From positions 1 through 59,451 of the forward strand of contig LRSL01000015.1 of NCBI GenBank assembly GCA_001563335.1: DNA of 59,451 bases, given 5' to 3'. The DNA comes from Candidatus Thorarchaeota archaeon SMTZ1-45 (lineage in GTDB: Archaea > Asgardarchaeota > Thorarchaeia > Thorarchaeales > Thorarchaeaceae). A program made the translations under genes and the position numbers. The stretch's first letter is position 1. Each line of letters begins with the position of its first letter. The notes beneath the pieces are model-generated. The model was given only the letters and a program-made list of their open reading frames with translations, was not told where the DNA came from and made no database searches. Positions 44,598-53,204 of the stretch are shown here, one piece after another.

Positions 44598-46520
44598 ATG
44601 CAGCCCAATGAGCAAGAAAAAGAAGAAGAATATGTTGACATTAGAGAGGAGATAAAGAAAGCATTACCTCGCTCAGCCGCAATCAGTTCAGTGGAGTATG
44701 AAGGTCCAGAAGTAGCCATCTATTCGAAAGCACCCAAGATTCTACTAGATGATGGTGACAAAATAAAGGCTTTAGCTCGTAAGATGAGAAAACGGATTGT
44801 TGTCAGGTCTGCTCCAGATGTCAGGTTGACGCATGAAGAGACTGAGAAAGCTGTTCGAGAGCTCGTTCCCAAAGAAGCAGAGATAACATCTATTGACTTT
44901 GATATATCTAGAGGCGAAGTGATAATTGAAGCACAAAAACCTGGGTTAGTGATAGGGCGTAGCGGTACAACTCTCAGAGAAATCACTAGACAGACTTTCT
45001 GGCGACCTAATGTAATGCGGACACCTCCAATTGAGAGCAAACTCATCAAACAAATTCGCTATATCATCCAGTCAGAGGCGGCCACTCGAAACAAATCATT
45101 CAGAGAGATTGGAAGGAGAATTCACCGAGAAACTCTGGTAAACAATGGGTGGATCAGACTTACAGCCATGGGGGGATTTCGAGAAGTGGGTAGGCAATGC
45201 ATGTTCCTACAGACCTCGGAGAGCAACATTTTGGTTGAGTGTGGTGTCAACGTTGGTACACCCACTAAGGCATTTCCAAGACTTGACATGCCCGAATTCA
45301 GTGTTGACAATCTGGATGCAGTGGTAATAACTCATGCTCACCTAGACCACTGTGGGATGGTGCCATTTCTCTTCAAGTATGGATACAGAGGACCAGTCTA
45401 TATGACTCACCCTACACTCAATTTGGCAACTCTTCTTCAGCTTGACTATCTTGATGTTGCAGAGAGAGAAGGGAAACTCCGACCATATCGAGACCGTGAC
45501 GTAAAGGAGTCAATCCTGCATACCGTGCCTCTCAGCTATGGGGAAGTAACAGACATAGCACCAGATGTCAGATTAACCCTTCACAATGCAGGTCACATCC
45601 TAGGGTCAGCCATAGTCCACTTTCATATTGGTGATGGCCAGTACAACATGGCGTATACAGGGGACTTCAAATTCGGAAGGACACGGCTACTCGAGCCTGC
45701 AACCTTCACATTTCCACGACTAGAAACTCTCATTATAGAGAGCACCTATGGACATCCCACTGATAAAATGCCACCACGACAAGAGGTCGAACGGAAGTTT
45801 GCATCGATATTGAAACATGCACTAGACCGCGGTGGTAAGGTGCTGATTCCAGTCCTTGCAGTGGGTCGTGCTCAGGAAATCATGCTTGTGATTGAAGATC
45901 TTGTGTCAAAGGGGCGCATTCCAAAGGTGCCTGTATACATCGAAGGAATGATTGCACAGGCAACTGCAATTCATACAACCCATCCAGAAGCCCTAAGTAA
46001 GAAGATACGTGAAATGATATTCCATCAAGGAGTGAACCCGTTTCTTTCCGACATATTCGTGCAAGTGGACAATCCTGAGCAGCGCGAGGAGATTTCAGAG
46101 GCGGAACCATGTATCATTATGGCTACGTCAGGCATGCTTGCAGGAGGGCCTAGCGTTGATTACTTCAGACTTCTTGCACCAGATGAGAAGAACCTGCTAT
46201 GTTTTGTCAGCTACCAAGGTGAAGGAACTCTCGGACGTCGTATCCAGAAAGGCTGGAAAGAGGTGAATATGAGAAACCGAGAAGGCCAGACCACAGTGAT
46301 ACCTGTGAATCTGGAAGTAGCTACTGTTGAAGGCTTTTCAGGCCACTCAGATAGGAAACAAATCCTGAACTTCGTCAAGAGGGTGAGTCCTGTTCCAGAG
46401 CGGATATTAGTGGCTCATGGTGAGGCGAGCAAGACAATAGGGCTTGCATCAACTATCCATAAAGCGCTGAATGTGGAAACCAGAGCACCAATGGTCACAG
46501 AAACCGTGAAGTTGAAGTAG
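44598..46520 (+). CDS. beta-CASP RNase aCPSF1/FttA, transcription termination factor
   Basis: 640 residues. Two N-terminal KH domains (the second with GLVIGRSGTTLREITRQTFW) precede a metallo-beta-lactamase core with THAHLDHCGM, GHILGSA and YTGDFKF, followed by beta-CASP (IESTYGH, VLIPVLAVGRAQE, MATSGMLAGG, SGHSDRKQ). It is universal in archaea and cleaves nascent RNA to terminate transcription. Confidence 0.96.
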   Translation: MQPNEQEKEEEYVDIREEIKKALPRSAAISSVEYEGPEVAIYSKAPKILLDDGDKIKALARKMRKRIVVRSAPDVRLTHEETEKAVRELVPKEAEITSIDFDISRGEVIIEAQKPGLVIGRSGTTLREITRQTFWRPNVMRTPPIESKLIKQIRYIIQSEAATRNKSFREIGRRIHRETLVNNGWIRLTAMGGFREVGRQCMFLQTSESNILVECGVNVGTPTKAFPRLDMPEFSVDNLDAVVITHAHLDHCGMVPFLFKYGYRGPVYMTHPTLNLATLLQLDYLDVAEREGKLRPYRDRDVKESILHTVPLSYGEVTDIAPDVRLTLHNAGHILGSAIVHFHIGDGQYNMAYTGDFKFGRTRLLEPATFTFPRLETLIIESTYGHPTDKMPPRQEVERKFASILKHALDRGGKVLIPVLAVGRAQEIMLVIEDLVSKGRIPKVPVYIEGMIAQATAIHTTHPEALSKKIREMIFHQGVNPFLSDIFVQVDNPEQREEISEAEPCIIMATSGMLAGGPSVDYFRLLAPDEKNLLCFVSYQGEGTLGRRIQKGWKEVNMRNREGQTTVIPVNLEVATVEGFSGHSDRKQILNFVKRVSPVPERILVAHGEASKTIGLASTIHKALNVETRAPMVTETVKLK

Positions 46521-46523
46521 TTT

Positions 46524-46922
46524 CTAGAAGCTCACGAATGAAGGAGTGACAATAATACAGTCGTCATTCACAAGTGCGATTTCAGCTTGATAACCACGGG
46601 TTTCGCCACGGATTCGTTCAATTATGCGTCGAAGTTCAAGATGGGTCTGATCATTTCCATCATTGAGCCGTGAGATGTCCAATAATACAATGTTTCCATT
46701 TCTAATCTCGCTAACAATTTCAGGCACATCTGTTAGCGACTCAAGCTTCTTAGTTCTGATGAAAATCTGTTCTAGTTCAGCAAGTCGCTTGATATCATGC
46801 TGCGGGTCTGATTGTTTTGATTCGGAAACTGGTGCGAAGAGACCAAGGCTTGGAAGTGTTCTTTGAGCCTTAGTTTCCTCCGATGAGTCAGTACTTCGAT
46901 TGCGTCTGAATAGAGACCTCAC
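46524..46922 (-). CDS. sepF: SepF-like cell division protein
   Basis: About 132 residues. A basic N-terminus (RSLFRRNRS, membrane-targeting in the family) is followed by a linker and the SepF/DUF552 domain: IRTKKLESLTDVPEIVSEIRNGNIVLLDIS and ALVNDDCIIVTPSFV. It anchors FtsZ to the membrane in archaea with FtsZ-based division. GTG 46922 is chosen because GAGGTG lies just upstream; GTG 46931 is also possible. It is convergent with aCPSF1 and divergent from the helicase. Confidence 0.8.
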   Translation of the reverse strand: MRSLFRRNRSTDSSEETKAQRTLPSLGLFAPVSESKQSDPQHDIKRLAELEQIFIRTKKLESLTDVPEIVSEIRNGNIVLLDISRLNDGNDQTHLELRRIIERIRGETRGYQAEIALVNDDCIIVTPSFVSF

Positions 46923-47032
46923 TATAAACACCTCAATTCATGATTATAGTTTAAAGTTCGAAGAAAAGACCGAGTATTATAACCAGTAGCCAAACTTTAT
47001 CACAGCCACAATCAAAAGAGTTGGTGATTGGA

Positions 47033-49687
47033 ATGTCTACGCGGAGGAAGGAGGACAAGGACCTCTTTGATTTGAGAGAGCAGCTAAAAGCACTTAGCAA
47101 TCGTTATGCAATAGAAATCCTCCAAGTATTGAGTCCTAGGACCGGAGAGATTGTTCCAACACTTGGATGGGACCAGATTGTTGATGGAATACTAGCATTA
47201 GATGGAATCGAAAAGCAATCTTCTAAAATAAAGGAGGAACGAACTCAGGGCCAGGTGGAGTATGAGAGTCTTCGACAGAGTCTGATGTCTGGTGGGACGA
47301 TATATGAAACAATGAACAAGCTCATGCGTTCCGGATTTGTTATCTCAACTGGAGACAAGGGTAGAAAGCAGAGAGGGTTCATGATTACACATGAAGGTAG
47401 GCTTGCATTGGCTTCTATTGGAAGATTGAGTGGACCGATTGGAACCAGAACAGACGTCCAGAGAGCCGCAAAGATACTCTTGAAACACAAGAACTTCGTA
47501 AGTCTTCTTCCATCCCAAGAGAAGTTTGTCCAAGAAATCGGAGATGTAGGGGGTAATTTAGTAATCCAGATGCCTCCAGGGTCAGGCAAGACGTTTCTCG
47601 CAATGATAATCATTCTATTGAGGCTCCAGAAAGGGGTCAGATGTCTGTATCTCAGTCCCTATACTTCCTTGAGTAGACAAATAATTGAGGAATATGGTAC
47701 TCTTTTACAAGAATTGGGATATTCAGTTGTTAGACATGATGGTCTCAGTAGAGCTTCAGAAACGGACCTCGAAACTGGTGACCTAATTATCGCAATGTAC
47801 GAAACATTCTCTGCGGCACAGTTAAAGAACAAAAGATGGACTGAGAACATAGGACTCGCTGTTGTTGATGAATTAACTGAGCTTGATTCTGTTACTCTAA
47901 TGGAACCTCAATCACTAGGAACTGATAGGAGTACAAAACTGGATAGCATTATCACGCTTCTGAAAGACCAGACCCAGTTAGTTACATTATCCTCTCGCTT
48001 TGGTGAAACTGATGAAGTAGCAAGTTGGCTTGATGCCCAGATATTTAGACCAAGTATGCGGCTTGTGCCAGATGAATTCATTGTAAACAAGATTAACGAT
48101 GAGTTCGAGATTGTAAGTAGTGATAGAACCCAACGTGCTAGGTCTTCACATGAAGATGCTCTAGATGCTGTGTTAGATCATCTGGGTAACTATCAGGACA
48201 AATCTGTCCTTGTGGTTGTCGGATCACGATTTCGTGCCCAAGGGATAGCTAGAAGACTTGCTAGGAGTCATCCTAGAACTGTAGCACCAGATATTGTGGA
48301 AAGGATCATTGGACTAGGTGAGGACCTCCCATTAAGCAACAGACTTGCTGACACATTGAAGTTCGGAACAGCCTTCCATCATTCAGGCTTAGATGCAGGA
48401 GTACGTGAACGACTAGAACGAGAAATTAGAAAAAAGTCAATTAGAACAGTAGTATCAACAACTGGAATCACAGCAGGTATTAGTTTTCCATTTGATTGTG
48501 TGTTAATACTGATGAATCAAAACCTCTACTATCTCGAAACGAGAGCAAGATACTTGCAGGTTGCAGGAAGAATAGGGGAGAATCACTTGGCTCAATATGG
48601 GGGGAGAGTCTATCTCGTCTTCGAGGGACCAAACAGAAACATGCCGAATTCACAAGCAATGGAAGAGAAACTGCTTCATCGTCCACTTGAACCTCTCAGT
48701 CCCGGAGTTCTCTATCCAAGTTTGGCAATCTGTGTGCTCACGAAACGCACTTCTAATGGTAGAAAATTCACTCAGGACCAATTAGAATCAAAGTTCCTAG
48801 ACTTTGTGAATAGCACTTTTCGAGGAACCAATGACAAGACGTACAGTTCAGGCATGAAGAGATTCTTCAAGACACTTTTCAACTGGCTAATTAAGCAGGA
48901 GGTCTTCGTGGTGGAAAATAATGGGTTCAAGTTTTCAAAGGACGCACGTAGTGCGGTTCTGGCAGATCTTGAAATCAGCGACTACCTTCGAATCAAAGGT
49001 AGACTTTCCAAAATCGATGACAATTCTGATGAGTCCATTTTGATTGACCTAATATTACAGACTCAACTCCCACAGTCAATCAGACCAAGAACATTCATGC
49101 CATCTAAGACAGAGCTGAAACTGATGGGACTAGACCAACCACAAGACTGGTACATAAGAAGAGTGCCTGAAAGACATGATGTCAAGATGGCTGTACTTGA
49201 GAGCTGGTTAGATGAGCAAGATGTGTCCACAATTGTGAAGAAGGCAGCTGAACTTGCGAGAGGGATCAGTCTGGATGAGGGAGATCTTGACTCATTGTTA
49301 GGAGTTTGCAGCCAAGTGGCAGAGAGTATTAGTGGGTATCTCAGAACTATGAAGAAGCACAATCTAGCTGAACGCATGAATGTGCTCTCTCGACAACTTC
49401 AGTATGGTGTCGGAAAAGATCTCGCAAAATCCGACTTGCTTGAACTAAGACTGCTTCCTGGGGATGATTCACCATCTGGAAGGTTATCAAGACGCATGGC
49501 AAGAGTTCTCTATGAGAAGGGATATACATCAATATCCGATGTGGTCAAGAAAGATCTAGGAGCCAGCAAAGAAGGATATGCTAGAGATCGCTTCGCAAAG
49601 AACTGCGGACTAGAGCCAGACCTTGCTAAAGAGGTCTACAAAGCGGCGTTAGCACACGTTAGAGCCAAGCTCAAGGATGAAGACTAA
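47033..49687 (+). CDS. Ski2/Hel308-like helicase with N-terminal winged helix
   Basis: About 884 residues. A winged-helix-like region (roughly 20-150) precedes the helicase core: Walker A QMPPGSGKTFLA, Ia LYLSPYTSLSRQ, motif II VVDELTELDS (DELT, not DExH), III TLSSRFG, V VVSTTGITAGISFP and VI QVAGRIGENH (final Arg replaced by Glu). A C-terminal HhH-like region (GYTSISDVVKKDLGAS) follows. It likely unwinds nucleic acids, but the altered II and VI motifs suggest reduced activity. ATG 47033 has GGTGA upstream. It resembles the ATPase-dead protein at 26593-28794. Confidence 0.82.
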   Translation: MSTRRKEDKDLFDLREQLKALSNRYAIEILQVLSPRTGEIVPTLGWDQIVDGILALDGIEKQSSKIKEERTQGQVEYESLRQSLMSGGTIYETMNKLMRSGFVISTGDKGRKQRGFMITHEGRLALASIGRLSGPIGTRTDVQRAAKILLKHKNFVSLLPSQEKFVQEIGDVGGNLVIQMPPGSGKTFLAMIIILLRLQKGVRCLYLSPYTSLSRQIIEEYGTLLQELGYSVVRHDGLSRASETDLETGDLIIAMYETFSAAQLKNKRWTENIGLAVVDELTELDSVTLMEPQSLGTDRSTKLDSIITLLKDQTQLVTLSSRFGETDEVASWLDAQIFRPSMRLVPDEFIVNKINDEFEIVSSDRTQRARSSHEDALDAVLDHLGNYQDKSVLVVVGSRFRAQGIARRLARSHPRTVAPDIVERIIGLGEDLPLSNRLADTLKFGTAFHHSGLDAGVRERLEREIRKKSIRTVVSTTGITAGISFPFDCVLILMNQNLYYLETRARYLQVAGRIGENHLAQYGGRVYLVFEGPNRNMPNSQAMEEKLLHRPLEPLSPGVLYPSLAICVLTKRTSNGRKFTQDQLESKFLDFVNSTFRGTNDKTYSSGMKRFFKTLFNWLIKQEVFVVENNGFKFSKDARSAVLADLEISDYLRIKGRLSKIDDNSDESILIDLILQTQLPQSIRPRTFMPSKTELKLMGLDQPQDWYIRRVPERHDVKMAVLESWLDEQDVSTIVKKAAELARGISLDEGDLDSLLGVCSQVAESISGYLRTMKKHNLAERMNVLSRQLQYGVGKDLAKSDLLELRLLPGDDSPSGRLSRRMARVLYEKGYTSISDVVKKDLGASKEGYARDRFAKNCGLEPDLAKEVYKAALAHVRAKLKDED

Positions 49688-50190
49688 CTCTTGCCAAAGA
49701 CCCACAGGTCATCATTGATGTGATGAATTGACTTGATTACCTTTCCACTAGTGGCAGCCCTCAAATCTTCTGCAGACATTTTAGATATCCCAACAGCTAG
49801 AGGTTTCCCATGGTTCTCGTCAACTATCATGACAATACCATTTTCCTTTACTCGGGCATCAACTTCTGTTATTCCTGGACGCATGATGTCGGCACCATTG
49901 ACAACAAACTTCACAGCTCCCATGTCAACCGTGACACGTGGTACATCAACTAAGCCATTCAAAAGAGCTCGAAGGGCAGGAAACATTCGTCCTTCGTGTT
50001 GAAAGAATATGATTTCTCCTTTGAGAAGAAGGATTCGAGACCCATCATCAAGTATTCCAGCTTCTAGCTGTGATTTGGCGTCAAGACCTTTGATTGATGA
50101 TCCCAGCTCTTTCTCAATTTTGGCAAGCTCATCCCGTTGTTCACGTTTCTTGAGGAGATGTCGCTTCTTTATTCGTTCAATCTTTGGCAT
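49684..50190 (-). CDS. PUA-domain RNA-binding protein, MCT-1/archaeosine-linked type
   Basis: 168 residues. It has a Lys-rich N-terminal helix, a pre-PUA domain and a C-terminal PUA domain (VVNGADIMRPGITEVDARVKENGIVMIVD, PLAVGISKMSAEDL). It matches the MCT-1/Tma20 family, which in eukaryotes pairs with DENR in translation re-initiation and ribosome recycling. It is convergent with the helicase and divergent from LSm. Confidence 0.82.
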   Translation of the reverse strand: MPKIERIKKRHLLKKREQRDELAKIEKELGSSIKGLDAKSQLEAGILDDGSRILLLKGEIIFFQHEGRMFPALRALLNGLVDVPRVTVDMGAVKFVVNGADIMRPGITEVDARVKENGIVMIVDENHGKPLAVGISKMSAEDLRAATSGKVIKSIHHINDDLWVFGKS

Positions 50191-50265
50191 TATCTAGAGG
50201 ATATGGTTCAAGCCTTTTGAAGCCTACGCAATAGAATTGCATCAGATAACACCGTCAGCATCGTC

Positions 50266-50275
50266 ATATTTTTAA
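50266..50275 (+). promoter_or_regulatory. TATA box of the LSm-eL37 operon
   Basis: ATATTTTTAA lies about 75 nt before the LSm start, in the divergent gap with the PUA gene. It is a good archaeal box A. A transcription start near 50300 is predicted. Confidence 0.55.
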
Positions 50276-50349
50276 GCCATGCCCAAAGGGTAGCGAGAAC
50301 ATCGTGTGACCGTCGACCATATGATGTTGTTTCTGTGATGGTGATTACA

Positions 50350-50595
50350 GTGAACGCAGGTAGACCTATGGAACTCCTTCAGAACTCGATTGGGGGTCAA
50401 GTACTTGTCGAGTTGAAAGGCAAGAAGAAAATCAAGGGAAAACTGCGTGGCTATGACCAGCACTTGAACCTCATCCTCGAGGATGCGGAAGAAATCTCAA
50501 CCGATCCTGAAACCGGTGAGCAGATAATCGAAGTGGTCAAGACCGTGATAGTGAGAGGCGACAATGTCGTGATTGTTTCACCTCCACCAAAATAG
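50350..50595 (+). CDS. LSm (Sm-like archaeal) RNA-binding protein
   Basis: About 81 residues. The Sm1 motif is QNSIGGQVLVELKGKKKIKGKLRGYDQHLNLILEDAEE (in family positions 10-48) and the Sm2 is VIVRGDNVVIVSP. It forms heptameric rings that bind U-rich RNA. GTG 50350 is chosen because GGTGA lies 5 nt upstream and this gives the usual RPMELL N-terminus. eL37 follows 18 nt later. Confidence 0.93.
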   Translation: MNAGRPMELLQNSIGGQVLVELKGKKKIKGKLRGYDQHLNLILEDAEEISTDPETGEQIIEVVKTVIVRGDNVVIVSPPPK

Positions 50596-50613
50596 TTCAA
50601 GGAGTGTATGATA

Positions 50614-50802
50614 ATGGGAAAGGGAACACCCTCCAAAGGTAAGAAAAACAACCCACACCATATCAGATGCAGGAGATGTGGAAGAAGGTCCTATCACGTG
50701 AGACACAAGAAATGTGCGGCCTGTGGATTTGGTAGTTCTGCTAAGCTACGTCAGTACAACTGGGCGCACAAAAAGGTCCATGGACTCCGTGTTCGTGGAT
50801 GA
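50614..50802 (+). CDS. rpl37e: large ribosomal subunit protein eL37
   Basis: About 62 residues: [12 protein letters not shown], a [10 protein letters not shown]...CAACGFG zinc finger, and a basic C-terminus. The ATG 50614 follows GGAGTG with proper spacing, better than ATG 50608. LSm-eL37 pairing is conserved in archaea and eukaryote-like lineages. Confidence 0.95.
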   Translation: MGKGTPSKGKKNNPHHIRCRRCGRRSYHVRHKKCAACGFGSSAKLRQYNWAHKKVHGLRVRG

Positions 50803-50808
50803 TTGTTT

Positions 50809-51084
50809 CTAAGATTCATCAAAGTAGCCATCGAATTCAGTGGATTCTTCATCAAACACCTCAAGCCGGTCTAAGAATGGGATGAGTGCAACCATTCCTC
50901 CTTTATCGCTTTCTGTCAATAATCTACCTTTACGATAGTGCCTATAGAGAGTACCTTTGTAGAAGATGCGGACAAACAGTTTGATGTAGATGATCAACAT
51001 GATGACGAAAAGCATTGAGAGAGCAAACATCATACCTGCAAGGTTTGAGCCCAACCAGTCCATGAACGAGGCTTGAATCATCAT
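50809..51084 (-). CDS. small single-pass membrane protein
   Basis: About 91 residues. One hydrophobic helix (MMFALSMLFVIMLIIYIKLFV) near residues 18-38 precedes a cytosolic tail with basic (YRHYRKGRLL) then acidic (VFDEESTEFDGYFDES) parts. I do not recognise the family. ATG 51084 is picked; GTG 51093 is also in frame. It follows eL37 convergently by 6 nt. Confidence 0.6.
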   Translation of the reverse strand: MMIQASFMDWLGSNLAGMMFALSMLFVIMLIIYIKLFVRIFYKGTLYRHYRKGRLLTESDKGGMVALIPFLDRLEVFDEESTEFDGYFDES

Positions 51085-51125
51085 TTTGCGCACTTTACCA
51101 AAATTGTAAGGACTCTTTATTGCTG

Positions 51126-51392
51126 TTATTGCTCATGCACATTTACAAAGAAGTGATTTAGTAAGATTAGGATTGCAACAAATGCAACCATCACCATAGT
51201 GACGATTAAAGCTATGATTGTTATTTGGTTAGAACTAATAATCACAATCAAGCCAATAAGATCTGTGAAGAAATAAAGAATTGCTAGAACTACTAGTAGA
51301 CCAGTGACACAGGCCAACCGTCTTCGTAGTTTTCTTGCCTCCAATGTCAGTTCTTCATTTGTCAGGCTACTAGTCATGAAACTCCCAATCAT
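51126..51392 (-). CDS. small two-pass membrane protein
   Basis: 88 residues. A basic cytosolic start (LTLEARKLRRRL) is followed by two hydrophobic helices (VTGLLVVLAILYFFTDLIGL and IIALIVTMVMVAFVAILILL). No family is recognised. ATG 51377 is an alternative start. The gene ends 33 nt before the gene at 50809-51084 begins, on the same strand. Confidence 0.55.
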   Translation of the reverse strand: MIGSFMTSSLTNEELTLEARKLRRRLACVTGLLVVLAILYFFTDLIGLIVIISSNQITIIALIVTMVMVAFVAILILLNHFFVNVHEQ

Positions 51393-51451
51393 ATGGAATC
51401 TATTAACGCATTTGAATTTACTGAGGAATCTATGGAACTACTCCGCAATTC

Positions 51452-51457
51452 TTTTAA
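51452..51457 (+). promoter_or_regulatory. box A of tRNA-Ala
   Basis: TTTTAA at 51452-51457 lies 33-38 nt upstream of the mature tRNA-Ala 5' end, the spacing expected for an archaeal tRNA promoter. Confidence 0.55.
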
Positions 51458-51489
51458 CCGTTCCATTAGGAACTGCGAACCAGCAACAT

Positions 51490-51566
51490 GGGCCGGTAGA
51501 TCAGCCCGGTAGATCGCCTCCTTGGCATGGAGGAGGTCGCGAGTTCGAATCTCGCCCGGTCCACCA
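51490..51566 (+). tRNA. tRNA-Ala (anticodon GGC), complete, host site of the cassette array
   Basis: 77 nt including CCA. Acceptor GGGCCGG pairs with CCGGTCC. D-stem GATC pairs with GATC. Anticodon stem CCTCC/GGAGG holds TTGGCAT (anticodon GGC). T-stem GCGAG/CTCGC encloses TTCGAAT. The discriminator is A, followed by CCA. There is no intron. A pyrimidine-rich run follows the CCA. Its 3' end is repeated seven times in the following 7.8 kb. Confidence 0.97.
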
Positions 51567-51714
51567 CTTTTCATTCTAATAGTAAATTCACAAGACTCAT
51601 CTGAAGATTTCAAGGAATTATCTAGTGTGGAGATTGAGTGTGTCAGCAGTGAGCCCGGTTGAGCAGTCGAACAATATACTACTCAGTAAACTTTCACATC
51701 TGTCACGGATTGTG

Positions 51715-52107
51715 ATGTTTGGTGCATTACCAGTCATAGAACACCTAGATTATGTAGAGTATTATAGGCGTATCATCAGTTACCCTTACAGACCCGGAGA
51801 CGTACTTCCAACCCCCCTGTTTTATCCAATGAATTTCCAAATTACATTGATAGCAGTGATTGCCATTGATCTGATAGTACTCTGGAAATGGTCGAAAAGA
51901 AGAGAGGATTATGAGATCTTTACATCCTGCATGTTTTTGTTTGAGCTGTTCCTGTTATTGTTGACTATTGAAGATTTTGGCAGGATTCCATTTACTCCGG
52001 ATATTGGAAATATTATACTCCTCCTAGGAGTGCTTCTATTTGGTCTTCTTCAGATTCTTCTAATAGCTAAGAGGCGATTCATGACAAGGAAAACAGCTCC
52101 AGCGTAG
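51715..52107 (+). CDS. cassette 1: small multi-pass membrane protein
   Basis: About 130 residues. Two or three hydrophobic helices are seen: ITLIAVIAIDLIVLWKW, IFTSCMFLFELFLLLLTI and IILLLGVLLFGLLQILLIAKR. No family is recognised. The frame is open from GTG 51625, but a TATA-like AATATACTA near 51671-51680 points to the ATG at 51715. The stop codon ends 4 nt before tRNA fragment 1. Confidence 0.6.
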   Translation: MFGALPVIEHLDYVEYYRRIISYPYRPGDVLPTPLFYPMNFQITLIAVIAIDLIVLWKWSKRREDYEIFTSCMFLFELFLLLLTIEDFGRIPFTPDIGNIILLLGVLLFGLLQILLIAKRRFMTRKTAPA

Positions 52108-52111
52108 TAAA

Positions 52112-52136
52112 AGTTCGAATCTCGCACGGCCCACCA
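52112..52136 (+). repeat. tRNA-Ala 3' fragment 1
   Basis: 25 nt, AGTTCGAATCTCGCACGG then CCCACCA. It matches the last 25 nt of tRNA-Ala with two mismatches. It begins 4 nt after the stop of the cassette 1 gene and is followed by TTTCTTTC. Confidence 0.85.
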
Positions 52137-52205
52137 TTTCTTTCTGCAATCAATATCGTAATGAATGGACTTCAATAGAAACGATGCTTTTATACAGAAG
52201 TCACG

Positions 52206-52658
52206 ATGGTCATTATGGTTCAGATGGATTCGACGATATCCTTTGATGATTCATCGCTAGGAAATGCGAATAGAATAAGACTGGTATTCCTTGTTTATGC
52301 AGTAGTGTTGCCCCTTGTCAGTTTCATAATTCCCGAATCAGATCTCCCAGGTAACACTAATCCTTTGTTCCTTTCATGGGTACTTTTAGTGATGATGCCC
52401 ATAGAGCTTTTGCTCATCTACGTGTTCTTCCGTTTCTTTGAGAGGAGTACTCAGTGGGAGAGCATTATGGGTCCAGCTATTCTCATGTATATGGTCGCAA
52501 CAGCACCATCAATCTACGCTTTTATAATTGGATTCACTGACTCTGCTCTCCGGCTTCTCGCGATTCCGGTGGGATTGACATTTTCTCTCACTGGTCTGCT
52601 AATTGCAGCAATGTTCGTTTCGACTCTTTGGGAGAAGGTTTCAACCTCGAATCAATAA
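52206..52658 (+). CDS. cassette 2: four-helix membrane protein
   Basis: 150 residues, or slightly fewer from ATG 52215 or 52224. Four hydrophobic helices: LVFLVYAVVLPLVSFII, LFLSWVLLVMMPIELLLIY, IMGPAILMYMVATAPSIYAF and LLAIPVGLTFSLTGLLIAAM. A TATA-like CTTTTATAC lies at about 52187-52195, so the cassette has its own promoter and the mRNA is nearly leaderless. No family is recognised. Confidence 0.65.
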   Translation: MVIMVQMDSTISFDDSSLGNANRIRLVFLVYAVVLPLVSFIIPESDLPGNTNPLFLSWVLLVMMPIELLLIYVFFRFFERSTQWESIMGPAILMYMVATAPSIYAFIIGFTDSALRLLAIPVGLTFSLTGLLIAAMFVSTLWEKVSTSNQ

Positions 52659-52674
52659 GCATTTCTTGTTTAAT

Positions 52675-52694
52675 GAATCTCGCCCGGTACACCA
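52675..52694 (+). repeat. tRNA-Ala 3' fragment 2
   Basis: 20 nt, GAATCTCGCCCGGTACACCA, one mismatch to the tRNA end. It starts inside the T-loop and is followed by CTTCTTCT, similar to the CTTTTC after the real tRNA. It sits 16 nt after the stop of the cassette 2 gene and 6 nt before the 3' end of the next gene. Confidence 0.85.
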
Positions 52695-52700
52695 CTTCTT

Positions 52701-53072
52701 CTATCTTCTTCTCTTGTCCGAAAGAGCATAGAAAAGAAGTAGATCTCCAATTATGATATTGCTGAGTGCGACAAAAAGATTTTGAACCCAAACTGTAACA
52801 CTGCTGGCAGCTAGTATACAAATCCCCCAGATTCCAGTTGTACTGAGATTCTCACCGATTTTTGAATTTGACTTATCATAGTACAACAAACCTATGGTTA
52901 GTAGAAGGAAAGCTGTTCCAACACCTAGTATTGTTAAAGAAAGTGTCCTCAATTCAGAAAGAAGAGCTATAGAAATTAATATTGATGAAATTGCAATTAT
53001 TAGTGTAATCTCGCCAGTCAAAATAAGTTGCGGATTTTTTCTTGTTGTTTCTGAACACATATTCAACTTCAC
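52701..53072 (-). CDS. cassette 3a: four-helix membrane protein
   Basis: 123 residues, with four hydrophobic helices (LILTGEITLIIAISSILISIA, LTILGVGTAFLLLTIGLLYY, GIWGICILAASSVTVWV and a last one near IIIGDLLLFYAL). AT-rich. No family is recognised. It points away from cassette 3b, with a divergent AT-rich promoter region of 132 nt between them. Its end is 6 nt from fragment 2. Confidence 0.6.
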   Translation of the reverse strand: MKLNMCSETTRKNPQLILTGEITLIIAISSILISIALLSELRTLSLTILGVGTAFLLLTIGLLYYDKSNSKIGENLSTTGIWGICILAASSVTVWVQNLFVALSNIIIGDLLLFYALSDKRRR

Positions 53073-53204
53073 AGTAAAACGGTAAAATCTACTTTTTGCC
53101 TTGTTAACTGGTTACCATAGTAAAGAAAGTTTATCTGAAATCAATGTGCAAATTATCATTGAATCTTTTGGAGGAGAGTATTTACGCTCAGCTTTCGACA
53201 AGTA

